From an uncultured Eubacterium sp. (GTDB lineage: Bacteria > Bacillota > Clostridia > Lachnospirales > Lachnospiraceae), in the NCBI GenBank assembly GCA_934316925.1, contig CAKREC010000027.1, forward strand, positions 1-28,897: a stretch of 28,897 nucleotides of DNA. Reading direction: 5' to 3'. Each line of letters opens with the position of its first letter. The first letter of the stretch is position 1. The notes below the pieces were generated by a model. It made no database searches and was not told the DNA's origin. It was given only the letters and a program-made list of their open reading frames with translations. Shown here in pieces: positions 16,401 through 22,702 of this stretch. A program made the position numbers and the translations under genes.

Positions 16401-17250
16401 TCATGCCAAGAAGCGCAATGTCCATAAGAGAAACAAACTTGTCATCTCTTCCCTTATACATCTCATCGTGAGAAGCCTTGTATGAGTCAAATGTATCTTT
16501 CATCGGTTTGGTATAATCACCATCTTCAAAAGAAACATTCTTAAGTTCTGTCTGGAATGTTGTGTGTCGGCAGTGATCTGACCAATAAGTATCCAAAACA
16601 CGGATCTCCGTCATCGAAGGATCTCTCTTTTCTTCGTTCTTATAATAATTCTGAATATGAAGAAAATCTTTGAACGTCATCGCAAGACCAAGAGAGTTAA
16701 ACAGTTCCTTCAACTGATCTTCCGGCATATCTTTGAATCCATCAAAAATGATAACGTCTGCCGGCTCTTCAAACTTGGTAACCAAAGTATCCGGAATAGT
16801 CTCATCGGTCTCTCTGGAATCAACCGGGTTGATGCAATACTCTTTTACTCTTTCAAAATCTTCATCCGAAATCTTTCCCGACAGTACATAAGTAGTTGCC
16901 GAGCGGATGATCGGCTCTTCTTTTTCATTTAACAATTTTACACACTGCTCTGCAGAATCTGCACGCTGGTCAAACTGTCCAGGAAGGTACTCTACAGAAA
17001 ACACACGATCGTCCGCTTCTTTCGGGAAATCTCCTTCATAAACCGTATCAACCGGTGGTTCAGAGAAAACAGTAACCAATGCTTTCTCATAAGTAGCATC
17101 AGAAAGTGCTTCCACATCATAGCGGATCAGCACACGTACATCTTCAATCTCTTTCAGATCCAGATACTTTCTGATCTCCTGTTTCAACTCAACTGCACGT
17201 ACAGCGTAAGGCTGCTTTTTTTCCACATAAACTCTCTTTACGTTTGCCAT
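13474..17250 (-). CDS. purL: Phosphoribosylformylglycinamidine synthase, single-chain type
   Basis: Converts FGAR to FGAM with glutamine and ATP, the fourth step of purine synthesis. At 1258 residues it is the large form carrying all parts in one chain: a PurS-like N-terminal domain (about 1-150), a linker with LDTYWSDHCRHTTF (219-232), two AIRS-like halves (ETHNHPTEIEPFGGAAT marks the ATP site), and a C-terminal glutaminase. The glutaminase triad is visible: Cys 1099 in GICNGFQ, and His 1229 and Glu 1231 in AHSERR. The ribosome site AAGGAGG is 5 bases from the ATG. It begins 46 bases after the PrsA-like gene with no terminator, and no purine riboswitch fits in that gap, so it is probably co-transcribed with that gene. 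Confidence 0.97.
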   Translation of the reverse strand: MANVKRVYVEKKQPYAVRAVELKQEIRKYLDLKEIEDVRVLIRYDVEALSDATYEKALVTVFSEPPVDTVYEGDFPKEADDRVFSVEYLPGQFDQRADSAEQCVKLLNEKEEPIIRSATTYVLSGKISDEDFERVKEYCINPVDSRETDETIPDTLVTKFEEPADVIIFDGFKDMPEDQLKELFNSLGLAMTFKDFLHIQNYYKNEEKRDPSMTEIRVLDTYWSDHCRHTTFQTELKNVSFEDGDYTKPMKDTFDSYKASHDEMYKGRDDKFVSLMDIALLGMKKLREEGKLDDMEVSDEINACSIVVPVEIDHGNGPETEEWLVFFKNETHNHPTEIEPFGGAATCLGGAIRDPLSGRGYVYQAMRVTGAADPTKSLKETMEGKLPQRKIVTGAAKGYSSYGNQIGLATGLVDEIYHPNYVAKRLEIGAVMGAAPRKNVIRENSDPGDIIILLGGRTGRDGCGGATGSSKAHNTESIDTCGAEVQKGNAPTERKIQRLFRREEVSSLIKKCNDFGAGGVSVAIGELADGLVVDLDKVPKKYAGLDGTELAISESQERMAVVVDKKDVDKMLAYAAEENLEAVCVAEVTEDPRLVLKWRGKDIVNISRAFLDTNGAHQETDVVVTTPKKEDNYLNKVEQVTSFKDAFLKKLSSLNACSKKGLVEMFDSSIGACTVTMPYGGKYQLTPTQTMIAKLPVLDGKCDTVTMMSYGMDPYLMSWSPYHGAEYAVLTSVAKIVAAGGDYKKIRFTFQEYFKRMTEDPKRWGEPMAALLGAYEAQIQLGLPSIGGKDSMSGTFNDIDVPPTLCSFAVDVAKLSDVITDELKEAGHRLVKFTIEKDEYDLPVFSSIMAQYEKITQLMRQGVIKAAYALDGNGVADAIAKMAFGNKIGAMFCKHKPKEYFFAPAYGEIVAEIKEEDLAKLDEIGVAYDKVGKTIAEEKFVCGEEEISMAEALESWSGTLEKVFPTRSDVADKKIETGLYDAKDIYVCKHKVAKPKVFIPVFPGTNCEYDTTLAFQAAGADTQSIVFKNMSEQDITDSVAAFEQAINDSQILMFSGGFSAGDEPDGSAKFITSVFRNERIKEAVHKLLDERDGLVLGICNGFQALVKLGLVPYGKITTQTADSPTLTTNSIGRHISKSVYTKVVTNKSPWLQEAELGGVYAIPASHGEGRFVANDEWLKKLWENGQVATQYVDVNGNPTMDEDFNPNGSYMAIEGITSPDGRVLGKMAHSERRGDGVAMNIYGDQDQKIFQSGVKYFK

Positions 17251-17296
17251 GGCTTCCTCCTTGTAATTGTGCCAAATATATCATAACAATCCGAAA

Positions 17297-18499
17297 TTAT
17301 TCTTCCGTAGAAGTAGACTCGGATGCGTCTTCATCATAAGTGATATAACCAACGGTAACAGCACTCTTCCAATAGCTCTGTGCCTTTGCTGTGTAGTTTG
17401 GTTTAATATCGTTTTTGTATTTCTCATCAAACTTAGTTTCTTTTTCATTTTCAACAGCTTCTTCGCAAGCTTTGTCATAGGCTGCAGAATCGTTGTTGTT
17501 TACCATCTTGATCACATAGTAAGCATCGTCTGTCTCCATAACATCAGAAACTGCATTGTTGCTCATCTTCTTGATCGCCTTACGAAGATCTGCCGTACCA
17601 AAACTTGTATCTGTCTCTACCAGATCTTCCGTAGCATAAGAAATTCCTGTTTTGTCATCCACATTGTCACTGTTGGAATCCGTAATAATGTCTTTTGTAA
17701 AATCTTTTGCTTTTGCAGCTTTTTTCTGAAGTGCTTCCATATCACTCTTTGCCTGTTTCAGATCGGCAGCACTCTTATTAGCCGAATTGCCATCGGAATC
17801 TGTCGTAGTCTTAGCAATCGTATAATACTGAATGGTATACTGACGATTGTCCTCTTTGCTGACCGTCGCTTTGATCGCATCCTCATCAATGCCAAAAGAA
17901 GCAATGATCTGCTCTTTATACTTATCCGCCAACGCCTGTCTTTCAATGGCTTTGCGAATACGTTTCTTGGTGAATCCGTCCATCTTCTTCTGTTTTGCAG
18001 TAAGTTTGCCCATGAACGTATCTAAATCTGTCTCTACCTGTTTTTTCTCATCATCATTCAACGTAACACCAGCCTGCTCTGCTTCTAAGCAAAGGATCTC
18101 TCTCAGCTTCAAGTTGTTCATAACTTCTTTCTTTGCCAGCTGTGAGCCTGTATGTCCCTTACTGTCAAGGTTCGTCGCTTCCCAGAATGTAGAACCATAG
18201 AACTGCTCATATAAAGCGGACATGCTGTTGTACTGTGCTTCAATATTGTAAATATCATACATCGCATCCTGATAAGACAGCTTGCTGCTAACCGAAGCAC
18301 CACTTACATTGCCTTGTACCACAAGGATATTTCTTGGGCGTAATTTGCTATAGCAGGTTCCTAAACAAAGAACCAAAACTACCAAAATACCGATTGTGAT
18401 CAGGACTATATTTTTAGACGAAACCGAACTCTCAGTTCTTCTTACCTTTTTACCGGAATCTATCCCCTGATTCTTCATGATTTTCTTTGCTTTGTTCAT
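17297..18499 (-). CDS. PrsA/SurA-like membrane-anchored peptidyl-prolyl isomerase
   Basis: A 400-residue extracytoplasmic foldase candidate. It has a basic cytoplasmic start, one membrane segment (about residues 30-50), a helical SurA/PrsA-like N-terminal part (about 65-205), and a parvulin-like stretch (about 210-345) ending with DAYYVIKMV. The tail is acidic and Ser/Thr-rich (DEDASESTSTEE). The Cys residues near the membrane segment lack a proper lipobox, so I read it as a membrane-anchored protein rather than a lipoprotein. The ribosome site GGAGG is 7 bases before the ATG. Its promoter overlaps the terminator of tRNA-Leu, and purL follows on the same transcript. Confidence 0.82.
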   Translation of the reverse strand: MNKAKKIMKNQGIDSGKKVRRTESSVSSKNIVLITIGILVVLVLCLGTCYSKLRPRNILVVQGNVSGASVSSKLSYQDAMYDIYNIEAQYNSMSALYEQFYGSTFWEATNLDSKGHTGSQLAKKEVMNNLKLREILCLEAEQAGVTLNDDEKKQVETDLDTFMGKLTAKQKKMDGFTKKRIRKAIERQALADKYKEQIIASFGIDEDAIKATVSKEDNRQYTIQYYTIAKTTTDSDGNSANKSAADLKQAKSDMEALQKKAAKAKDFTKDIITDSNSDNVDDKTGISYATEDLVETDTSFGTADLRKAIKKMSNNAVSDVMETDDAYYVIKMVNNNDSAAYDKACEEAVENEKETKFDEKYKNDIKPNYTAKAQSYWKSAVTVGYITYDEDASESTSTEE

Positions 18500-18557
18500 C
18501 TTTTTGCCTCCAAAGTATATTTAACTTATGTGTTTTCTTTTTTAAACACACAGAGAT

Positions 18558-18586
18558 ATTTTAGCATAAAAAAAAACTCCTTTCAA
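18558..18586 (-). promoter_or_regulatory. Promoter of the PrsA-like gene, overlapping the tRNA-Leu terminator
   Basis: TTGAAA (18581-18586), a 17-base spacer and TAAAAT (18558-18563) on the minus strand. The -35 box sits in the loop and 3-prime arm of the terminator hairpin, and the T run forms much of the spacer. Confidence 0.7.
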
Positions 18587-18595
18587 TAAGGAGTT
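18568..18595 (-). terminator. Terminator of tRNA-Leu
   Basis: AACTCCTT (complement of 18588-18595) pairs with AAGGAGTT (18575-18582) on the minus strand around 5 bases, with a run of T continuing to 18568. Confidence 0.88.
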
Positions 18596-18610
18596 TGTGT
18601 ATTCTATGTG

Positions 18611-18694
18611 TGCAGGAAATGGGACTTGAACCCACATGGTATTGCTACCACACGGACCTGAACCGTGCGCGTCTGCCAATTCCGCCATTCCTGC
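18611..18694 (-). tRNA. tRNA-Leu (anticodon CAG)
   Basis: 84 bases, class II with a long variable arm (TGGTAGCAATACCA). The acceptor stem is GCAGGAA/TTCCTGC with discriminator A. The anticodon stem CACGG/CCGTG has loop TTCAGGT, giving anticodon CAG, which reads CUG. CCA is not encoded. Confidence 0.97.
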
Positions 18695-18705
18695 ATGCAA
18701 GAGTC

Positions 18706-18734
18706 AGTTTACCATTTCTTGTTGCAAATGTCAA
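18706..18734 (-). promoter_or_regulatory. Promoter of tRNA-Leu
   Basis: TTGACA (18729-18734), a 17-base spacer and TAAACT (18706-18711) on the minus strand, 11 bases before the mature tRNA. Confidence 0.82.
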
Positions 18735-18765
18735 TCCCATTTTTTCATCTTTTTCATGAAATTTG

Positions 18766-18794
18766 TTGAATCTGTGTGAAAAATCCGATACAAT
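18766..18794 (+). promoter_or_regulatory. Promoter of the small membrane protein gene
   Basis: TTGAAT (18766-18771), a 17-base spacer and TACAAT (18789-18794), 30 bases before the ATG. It is divergent from the tRNA-Leu promoter, whose -35 box is 31 bases away. Confidence 0.75.
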
Positions 18795-18824
18795 AATGAT
18801 ATTGAAAAAAAGGAGTGACTAATT

Positions 18825-19172
18825 ATGATCATGAATCCCGGTATGCTGCTGTTTGGTCTTTTCGATTCCATTGTAGCATTTTTCTTCGTATATTTCTTAT
18901 TACGTGCTAAATTAGGCGGTAGCGAAAGCAAAGTTGCCCGCATCGTTTCTACAATTGTAGGCACAATTGTCTTTATTGTTTATTTCGGTCTTATTGTTTG
19001 GTTTAACACCGATGTATACACGATATCCCACGAGATGCAGATGGTCATCTACCTGGCTCCGATCGTATTGTCCATACTGATGAGCATCCTCGTATGGCTG
19101 TGCCAGCCACCAAAGGAAAAGGAGACAGCTGTAGAAGAAACAGCAACCGATGAGGAGAGTTCAGAGCAGTGA
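18825..19172 (+). CDS. Small three-helix membrane protein of unknown function
   Basis: A 115-residue protein with three hydrophobic segments (about residues 7-27, 39-61 and 74-93). Its acidic, charged tail contains EKETAVEETATDEESSEQ. I do not recognise the family. AGGAG lies 9 bases before the first ATG, and a promoter is in place, so expression as a single gene is likely. It converges on the VanZ gene with only 23 bases between the stops, and no clear terminator is visible there. Confidence 0.8.
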   Translation: MIMNPGMLLFGLFDSIVAFFFVYFLLRAKLGGSESKVARIVSTIVGTIVFIVYFGLIVWFNTDVYTISHEMQMVIYLAPIVLSILMSILVWLCQPPKEKETAVEETATDEESSEQ

Positions 19173-19195
19173 TCTCTCCAACTTCTCAGCTGCTA

Positions 19196-19771
19196 TCATT
19201 TTTTCTCCCCTTTTGGCAAATTTACCAGTCTGGCTGCTATCTCCCCACCAAGAATACCACCTGCAACATTCAACAATAAATCGTCGATATCCACACTTCG
19301 ATACATATAGCCAAGCAATATGCCAAATAATCCCTGCATAAGTTCGATTGATAAACTAAACACAATGCAAATTACAAACACTTTTTTCCAATTCTGGCTT
19401 AATATTCGTACAAAAAAGCCAAATGGAACAAATAATAAAATATTTCCTATACATTGTAACAAAAAACTGCCAATATACCCATGAAACGCATCCAGAATAT
19501 TATGATAGATGCTATAAAATGGAATAAAGTTATTTACTTGTCCCAAATCATTTTGTATATTGAACAAAATCTCATCCTGCATAACCGGAAATGGAAAATA
19601 GACAATAATAAGAACTGCTGCAACTGATATCAATGCCATAATATATACCGCAATAGCAATCAGTCTGTTTCTTTTCTCCTGATACCATACATCATCAATC
19701 CCATAGAGAATACCACCGATCATTAAAATAAAATGTCCAAACAAAACTGCTGGTAAGAAATAAGTTACCAT
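19196..19771 (-). CDS. VanZ family membrane protein
   Basis: A 191-residue protein with about five membrane segments and the VanZ signature in order: QCIGNILLFVPFGF, an E-L-x-Q turn in IELMQGLFG, then RSVDIDDLLLNVAGG. VanZ proteins lower teicoplanin susceptibility in enterococci by an unclear mechanism; most clostridial members have no proven role. The frame is open 19 codons further up, but the GGGGGAG ribosome site stands 4 bases before the ATG at 19771 and the first membrane segment starts there. A weak promoter (TTGCAA at 19818-19823, 17 bases, GAAAAT at 19795-19800) lies upstream. Confidence 0.88.
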   Translation of the reverse strand: MVTYFLPAVLFGHFILMIGGILYGIDDVWYQEKRNRLIAIAVYIMALISVAAVLIIVYFPFPVMQDEILFNIQNDLGQVNNFIPFYSIYHNILDAFHGYIGSFLLQCIGNILLFVPFGFFVRILSQNWKKVFVICIVFSLSIELMQGLFGILLGYMYRSVDIDDLLLNVAGGILGGEIAARLVNLPKGEKK

Positions 19772-19853
19772 ACTACTCCCCCTTTTTATCTCACATTTTC
19801 CCATATATTTTGCCACTTTGCAATACATTTCGCCTAAACGATTGATTTTCTAC

Positions 19854-19918
19854 AAAAAAAGGACTCAGGCTATCTTTCTTCCAAACCTTTTGGAGATGAT
19901 ATAGCTTGAGTCCTTTTT
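19854..19918 (-). terminator. Terminator of the Ig-like protein gene
   Basis: A 13-base outer stem (arms 19861-19873 and 19901-19913, one G-T mismatch at the DNA level) with a long loop that has its own CTCC/GGAG pairing, then seven T on the minus strand. A run of T also follows on the plus strand, so it may work both ways. A small CCCGG/CCGGG hairpin precedes it at 19933-19951. Confidence 0.88.
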
Positions 19919-19958
19919 ACATCCAACAATCCCCCGGTAATCGCTGCCGGGTCACTGT

Positions 19959-20750
19959 CTACATATAGCTTCTCAATGCTTTTTTCTTAATCTTTCCAAT
20001 GTTGCATGCATAGATGATCGCAACGACTTTGTTTTTGCTGTTTACATAAAAACGGATTCTGTATTTTCCATATGTAACATCTGCATACTTCTTTACTTTG
20101 TTCTTCTTCAGACCTTTCATCTTCGTAAACGGATCTTTTGATGTGCATTTTTTCCAGGTCAATTCGCCATAAGCCTTAGTAATATTGCTCTTGGATTTGC
20201 CAATCTTGATACCGCGATAGGTCGTCTTCTTTTTGCTGCCGCCTTTCCACTGGCCAACCCAGGCATAGCCACGATTGTACCCTTTGCGAACGCAGAAACT
20301 TACAAAGTTTTCTCCATTGAATTTGCCAAAATCTTTCTTACGCATCTTGGCTACAACTGTCAAAGTAAATGTACGAACAACACCATCCACACTTGCCTCG
20401 ATCACAGCAGTTCCTTTTTTCAATCCTTTTACAACACCGGCTCCGGTAACAGAAGCAATGTCTTCATTCTTGGAAACATATGTCACCGTATTGGTCGTGC
20501 CCGTCATTGTCAAAGTGATCTTTTTTCCTGCCATCAATGTAGCGGAGGTGCGGTTCAGCTGAATTGCCTCCGGGTCAACTGCCGGTGATGGGGATGGGGA
20601 CGGTGTCACATCGGTACTCACTCCCGAACCGGAAGCAACACTTGTTGTGTCTGCTTTTGACAGAACTGGCTCTACTGTCGCAGTTGCCAGTACAACGGCT
20701 GTACTGAGCACCAGACTGAGGATTCTTTTATAATTTTTCATAAACATCAT
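19959..20750 (-). CDS. Secreted protein with BIG2-type Ig-like domain and unknown C-terminal domain
   Basis: 263 residues. A signal peptide covers about residues 1-33 (KNYKRILSLVLSTAVVLATA...). A Pro/Ser linker (TPSPSPSPAVDP) follows, then a bacterial Ig-like group 2 domain (about 62-134, with the typical ASVTGAGVVKGLKKGTAVI block). The C-terminal 125 residues are basic and rich in Lys, Gly and aromatics, with two Cys; I do not recognise them. No sortase or lipid anchor is visible, so the basic domain may hold the protein to the wall. AAGGAG is 6 bases before the ATG at 20750; ATG codons at 20747 and 20741 are alternatives. It lies downstream of the ABC exporter genes but has its own promoter within a large inverted repeat. 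Confidence 0.82.
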   Translation of the reverse strand: MMFMKNYKRILSLVLSTAVVLATATVEPVLSKADTTSVASGSGVSTDVTPSPSPSPAVDPEAIQLNRTSATLMAGKKITLTMTGTTNTVTYVSKNEDIASVTGAGVVKGLKKGTAVIEASVDGVVRTFTLTVVAKMRKKDFGKFNGENFVSFCVRKGYNRGYAWVGQWKGGSKKKTTYRGIKIGKSKSNITKAYGELTWKKCTSKDPFTKMKGLKKNKVKKYADVTYGKYRIRFYVNSKNKVVAIIYACNIGKIKKKALRSYM

Positions 20751-20781
20751 GTATCTCTCCTTCCAAAAAATATCTCATAAT

Positions 20782-20825
20782 ATTTTATCGTATTGCATGG
20801 CATTTGTCCAGCAATACGATAAAAT
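20782..20825 (-). promoter_or_regulatory. Perfect 15-base inverted repeat containing the Ig-like gene promoter
   Basis: Arms at 20782-20796 and 20811-20825 are exact complements (ATTTTATCGTATTGC) around 14 bases. On the minus strand TGGACA (20805-20810), 17 bases and TAAAAT (20782-20787) make a fair promoter: the -35 box is in the loop and the -10 box in one arm. The hairpin starts 12 bases after the ABC exporter stop, so it could also act as that operon's terminator, although no T run follows. Confidence 0.65.
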
Positions 20826-20836
20826 TTGCCAGGCTC

Positions 20837-22702
20837 TTATGCAAGTTCGACTGCTCCTGTATACAACTGATAATATCTTCCCTTTTTCTCTAAAAGTTCT
20901 TCATGCGTTCCACGCTCTATGATCTCTCCATGTTCCAAAACCATGATGCAGTCCGCATTACGAACTGTAGAAAGACGATGTGCGATCACAAATGTTGTCC
21001 GGTTTTTCATCAGCCGCTCCATGCCATGATCAATATGCATTTCGGTTCGCGTATCAACCGAGCTTGTCGCTTCATCCAGTACCAAGATCGGCGCTTTGGA
21101 CAGTGCCGCACGAGCGATATTCAAAAGCTGCCGCTGTCCCTGACTCAGGTTACTTCCGTCCCCTTCCAGAACCGTATCATATCCATCCTCTAAACGTACA
21201 ATAAAGGAATGCGCACTGGCTGTCTTTGCTGCCTGGATCACTTCTTCATCCGTAGCATCCGGGCGTCCATAACGGATATTTTCCATAACGGTGCCGCTGA
21301 ACAGATGTGTGTCCTGCAGTACCATAGCAATATGTGATCGAAGGCTTCTTCTCTTATAGTGTTTCAGATCCACACCATCAATGGTAATGGTTCCTTCTTC
21401 AATGTCATAAAAACGGTTCAAAAGATTTGTGATCGTCGTCTTGCCCGCTCCGGTCGATCCAACAAACGCAATCTTCTGTCCGGCATGCGCATACAGATTG
21501 ATGTCTTTCAGGATGGTTTTGTCCGGATCATAACCAAACGTAACGTGCTCCATGATAACATCGCCTTTGATCTCATCCATGTCAATCGCATCTTCCGGAT
21601 CAAGTTCTTCCACATCCGCATCCATTACCTTAAAGACACGCTCTGCTCCGGCAAGTGCCGAAAAGATTGTATTTACCTGCATGGACAATTCGTTGATCGG
21701 ACGGCTGAACTGTCTGGAATAATTTACAAACACCGTCAGATTTCCGATCGTCATCTTGCCGAGCACACACAAAATACCACCTACCATGGCAGTCATACTA
21801 TAGCATACCTGTCCGATATTTCCCATGACCGGTCCCATGATACCACCAAAGAACTGTGCCTTGATCTGTTTATCTCTGAGATCGTTATTCAAAGTGGTAA
21901 ATTCATTCACTGCCTTTTCCTCATGGCAGAATACTTTTACAACCTTCTGTCCAGTCACCGTTTCCTCAATGTAACCGTTGACTGCTCCGAGTGCCTGCTG
22001 CTGTTGTCCATAAAATTTGGAGCTTTTCTTGGCAAGAGCGCCTCCTGCTTTTAACATAACAGGAACCAAGATCACTGTAACAAATGCCAGTCCGACATTC
22101 ATATAAAGCATAATAGCGAGCGTCCCCACTACACTGATACTTCCGGAGATCAACTGCACAACCGTATTGTTCATCAGCTCACCGATCGTATCTACATCAT
22201 TGGTAAAACGGCTCATAATATCGCCGGTACTATTAGTGTCAAAATAACGAACCGGCATATCCTGCAAATGATCAAACAGATCTTTACGGATCCGTATCAG
22301 TGAACGCTGGGATACGCCAAGCATGATCCTCTGCTGTAAATAGTTGCCGACCACACCGATTCCATATATACACAGCATCACCAAAATGCCGCGCAAAAGA
22401 ATCCCGGTTCCTTCCAATAAAACTGCCTGTTTCGCATCGGCAGCTGCTTTCATATAAAGCGTGGCATATTTTGTAATATTGTCAATGATCGGCGACAACA
22501 GATATGATCCGGCCAGCATAGATGCGCTGTTTATGATCACACAAATGAAAGCAACAAAAAGTCCCAACCGGTCTTTTGATAAATACGATAACAAACGTTT
22601 TATGGTAGCTCCTGCATTTTTCGGCTTTCCGCCCATCATATGCCGTCCGCCCGGACCGCCTGGGCCACCCGGTCCTCTTCTAGGTCCTGCTGGTCTGCTC
22701 AT
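20837..22702 (-). CDS. ABC exporter half-transporter, catalytic subunit of a heterodimer
   Basis: 621 residues: a Gly/Pro/Arg-rich cytoplasmic tail (about 1-28), six membrane helices (about 35-340) and a nucleotide-binding domain. Walker A is GSTGAGKTT, Walker B is VLDEATSSVD with the catalytic Glu, and the switch histidine is present (VIAHRLST). The signature is LSQGQ rather than LSGGQ. That matches the subunit of TM287/288- or BmrCD-type exporters that supplies the working Walker B and contributes a weakened signature to the dead site. Its ATG overlaps the TGA of the upstream partner (ATGA), so the two are coupled. Multidrug or peptide export is likely; the substrate is not readable. Confidence 0.93.
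   Translation of the reverse strand: MSRPAGPRRGPGGPGGPGGRHMMGGKPKNAGATIKRLLSYLSKDRLGLFVAFICVIINSASMLAGSYLLSPIIDNITKYATLYMKAAADAKQAVLLEGTGILLRGILVMLCIYGIGVVGNYLQQRIMLGVSQRSLIRIRKDLFDHLQDMPVRYFDTNSTGDIMSRFTNDVDTIGELMNNTVVQLISGSISVVGTLAIMLYMNVGLAFVTVILVPVMLKAGGALAKKSSKFYGQQQQALGAVNGYIEETVTGQKVVKVFCHEEKAVNEFTTLNNDLRDKQIKAQFFGGIMGPVMGNIGQVCYSMTAMVGGILCVLGKMTIGNLTVFVNYSRQFSRPINELSMQVNTIFSALAGAERVFKVMDADVEELDPEDAIDMDEIKGDVIMEHVTFGYDPDKTILKDINLYAHAGQKIAFVGSTGAGKTTITNLLNRFYDIEEGTITIDGVDLKHYKRRSLRSHIAMVLQDTHLFSGTVMENIRYGRPDATDEEVIQAAKTASAHSFIVRLEDGYDTVLEGDGSNLSQGQRQLLNIARAALSKAPILVLDEATSSVDTRTEMHIDHGMERLMKNRTTFVIAHRLSTVRNADCIMVLEHGEIIERGTHEELLEKKGRYYQLYTGAVELA

Noticed and set aside
17251..17296. A purine riboswitch before purL
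   Set aside because: Only 46 bases lie between the genes and none of the conserved purine-aptamer core is present.
17267..18025. A 252-codon plus-strand open frame opposite the PrsA-like gene
   Set aside because: It mirrors a real gene, has no ribosome site and its residues are Cys/Ile/Phe-rich, as expected from an antisense reading.
18340..18420. A lipoprotein lipobox in the PrsA-like protein
   Set aside because: The Cys residues follow LVLCLGTC, without the small residues of a lipobox, and the segment is preceded by a long cytoplasmic stretch.
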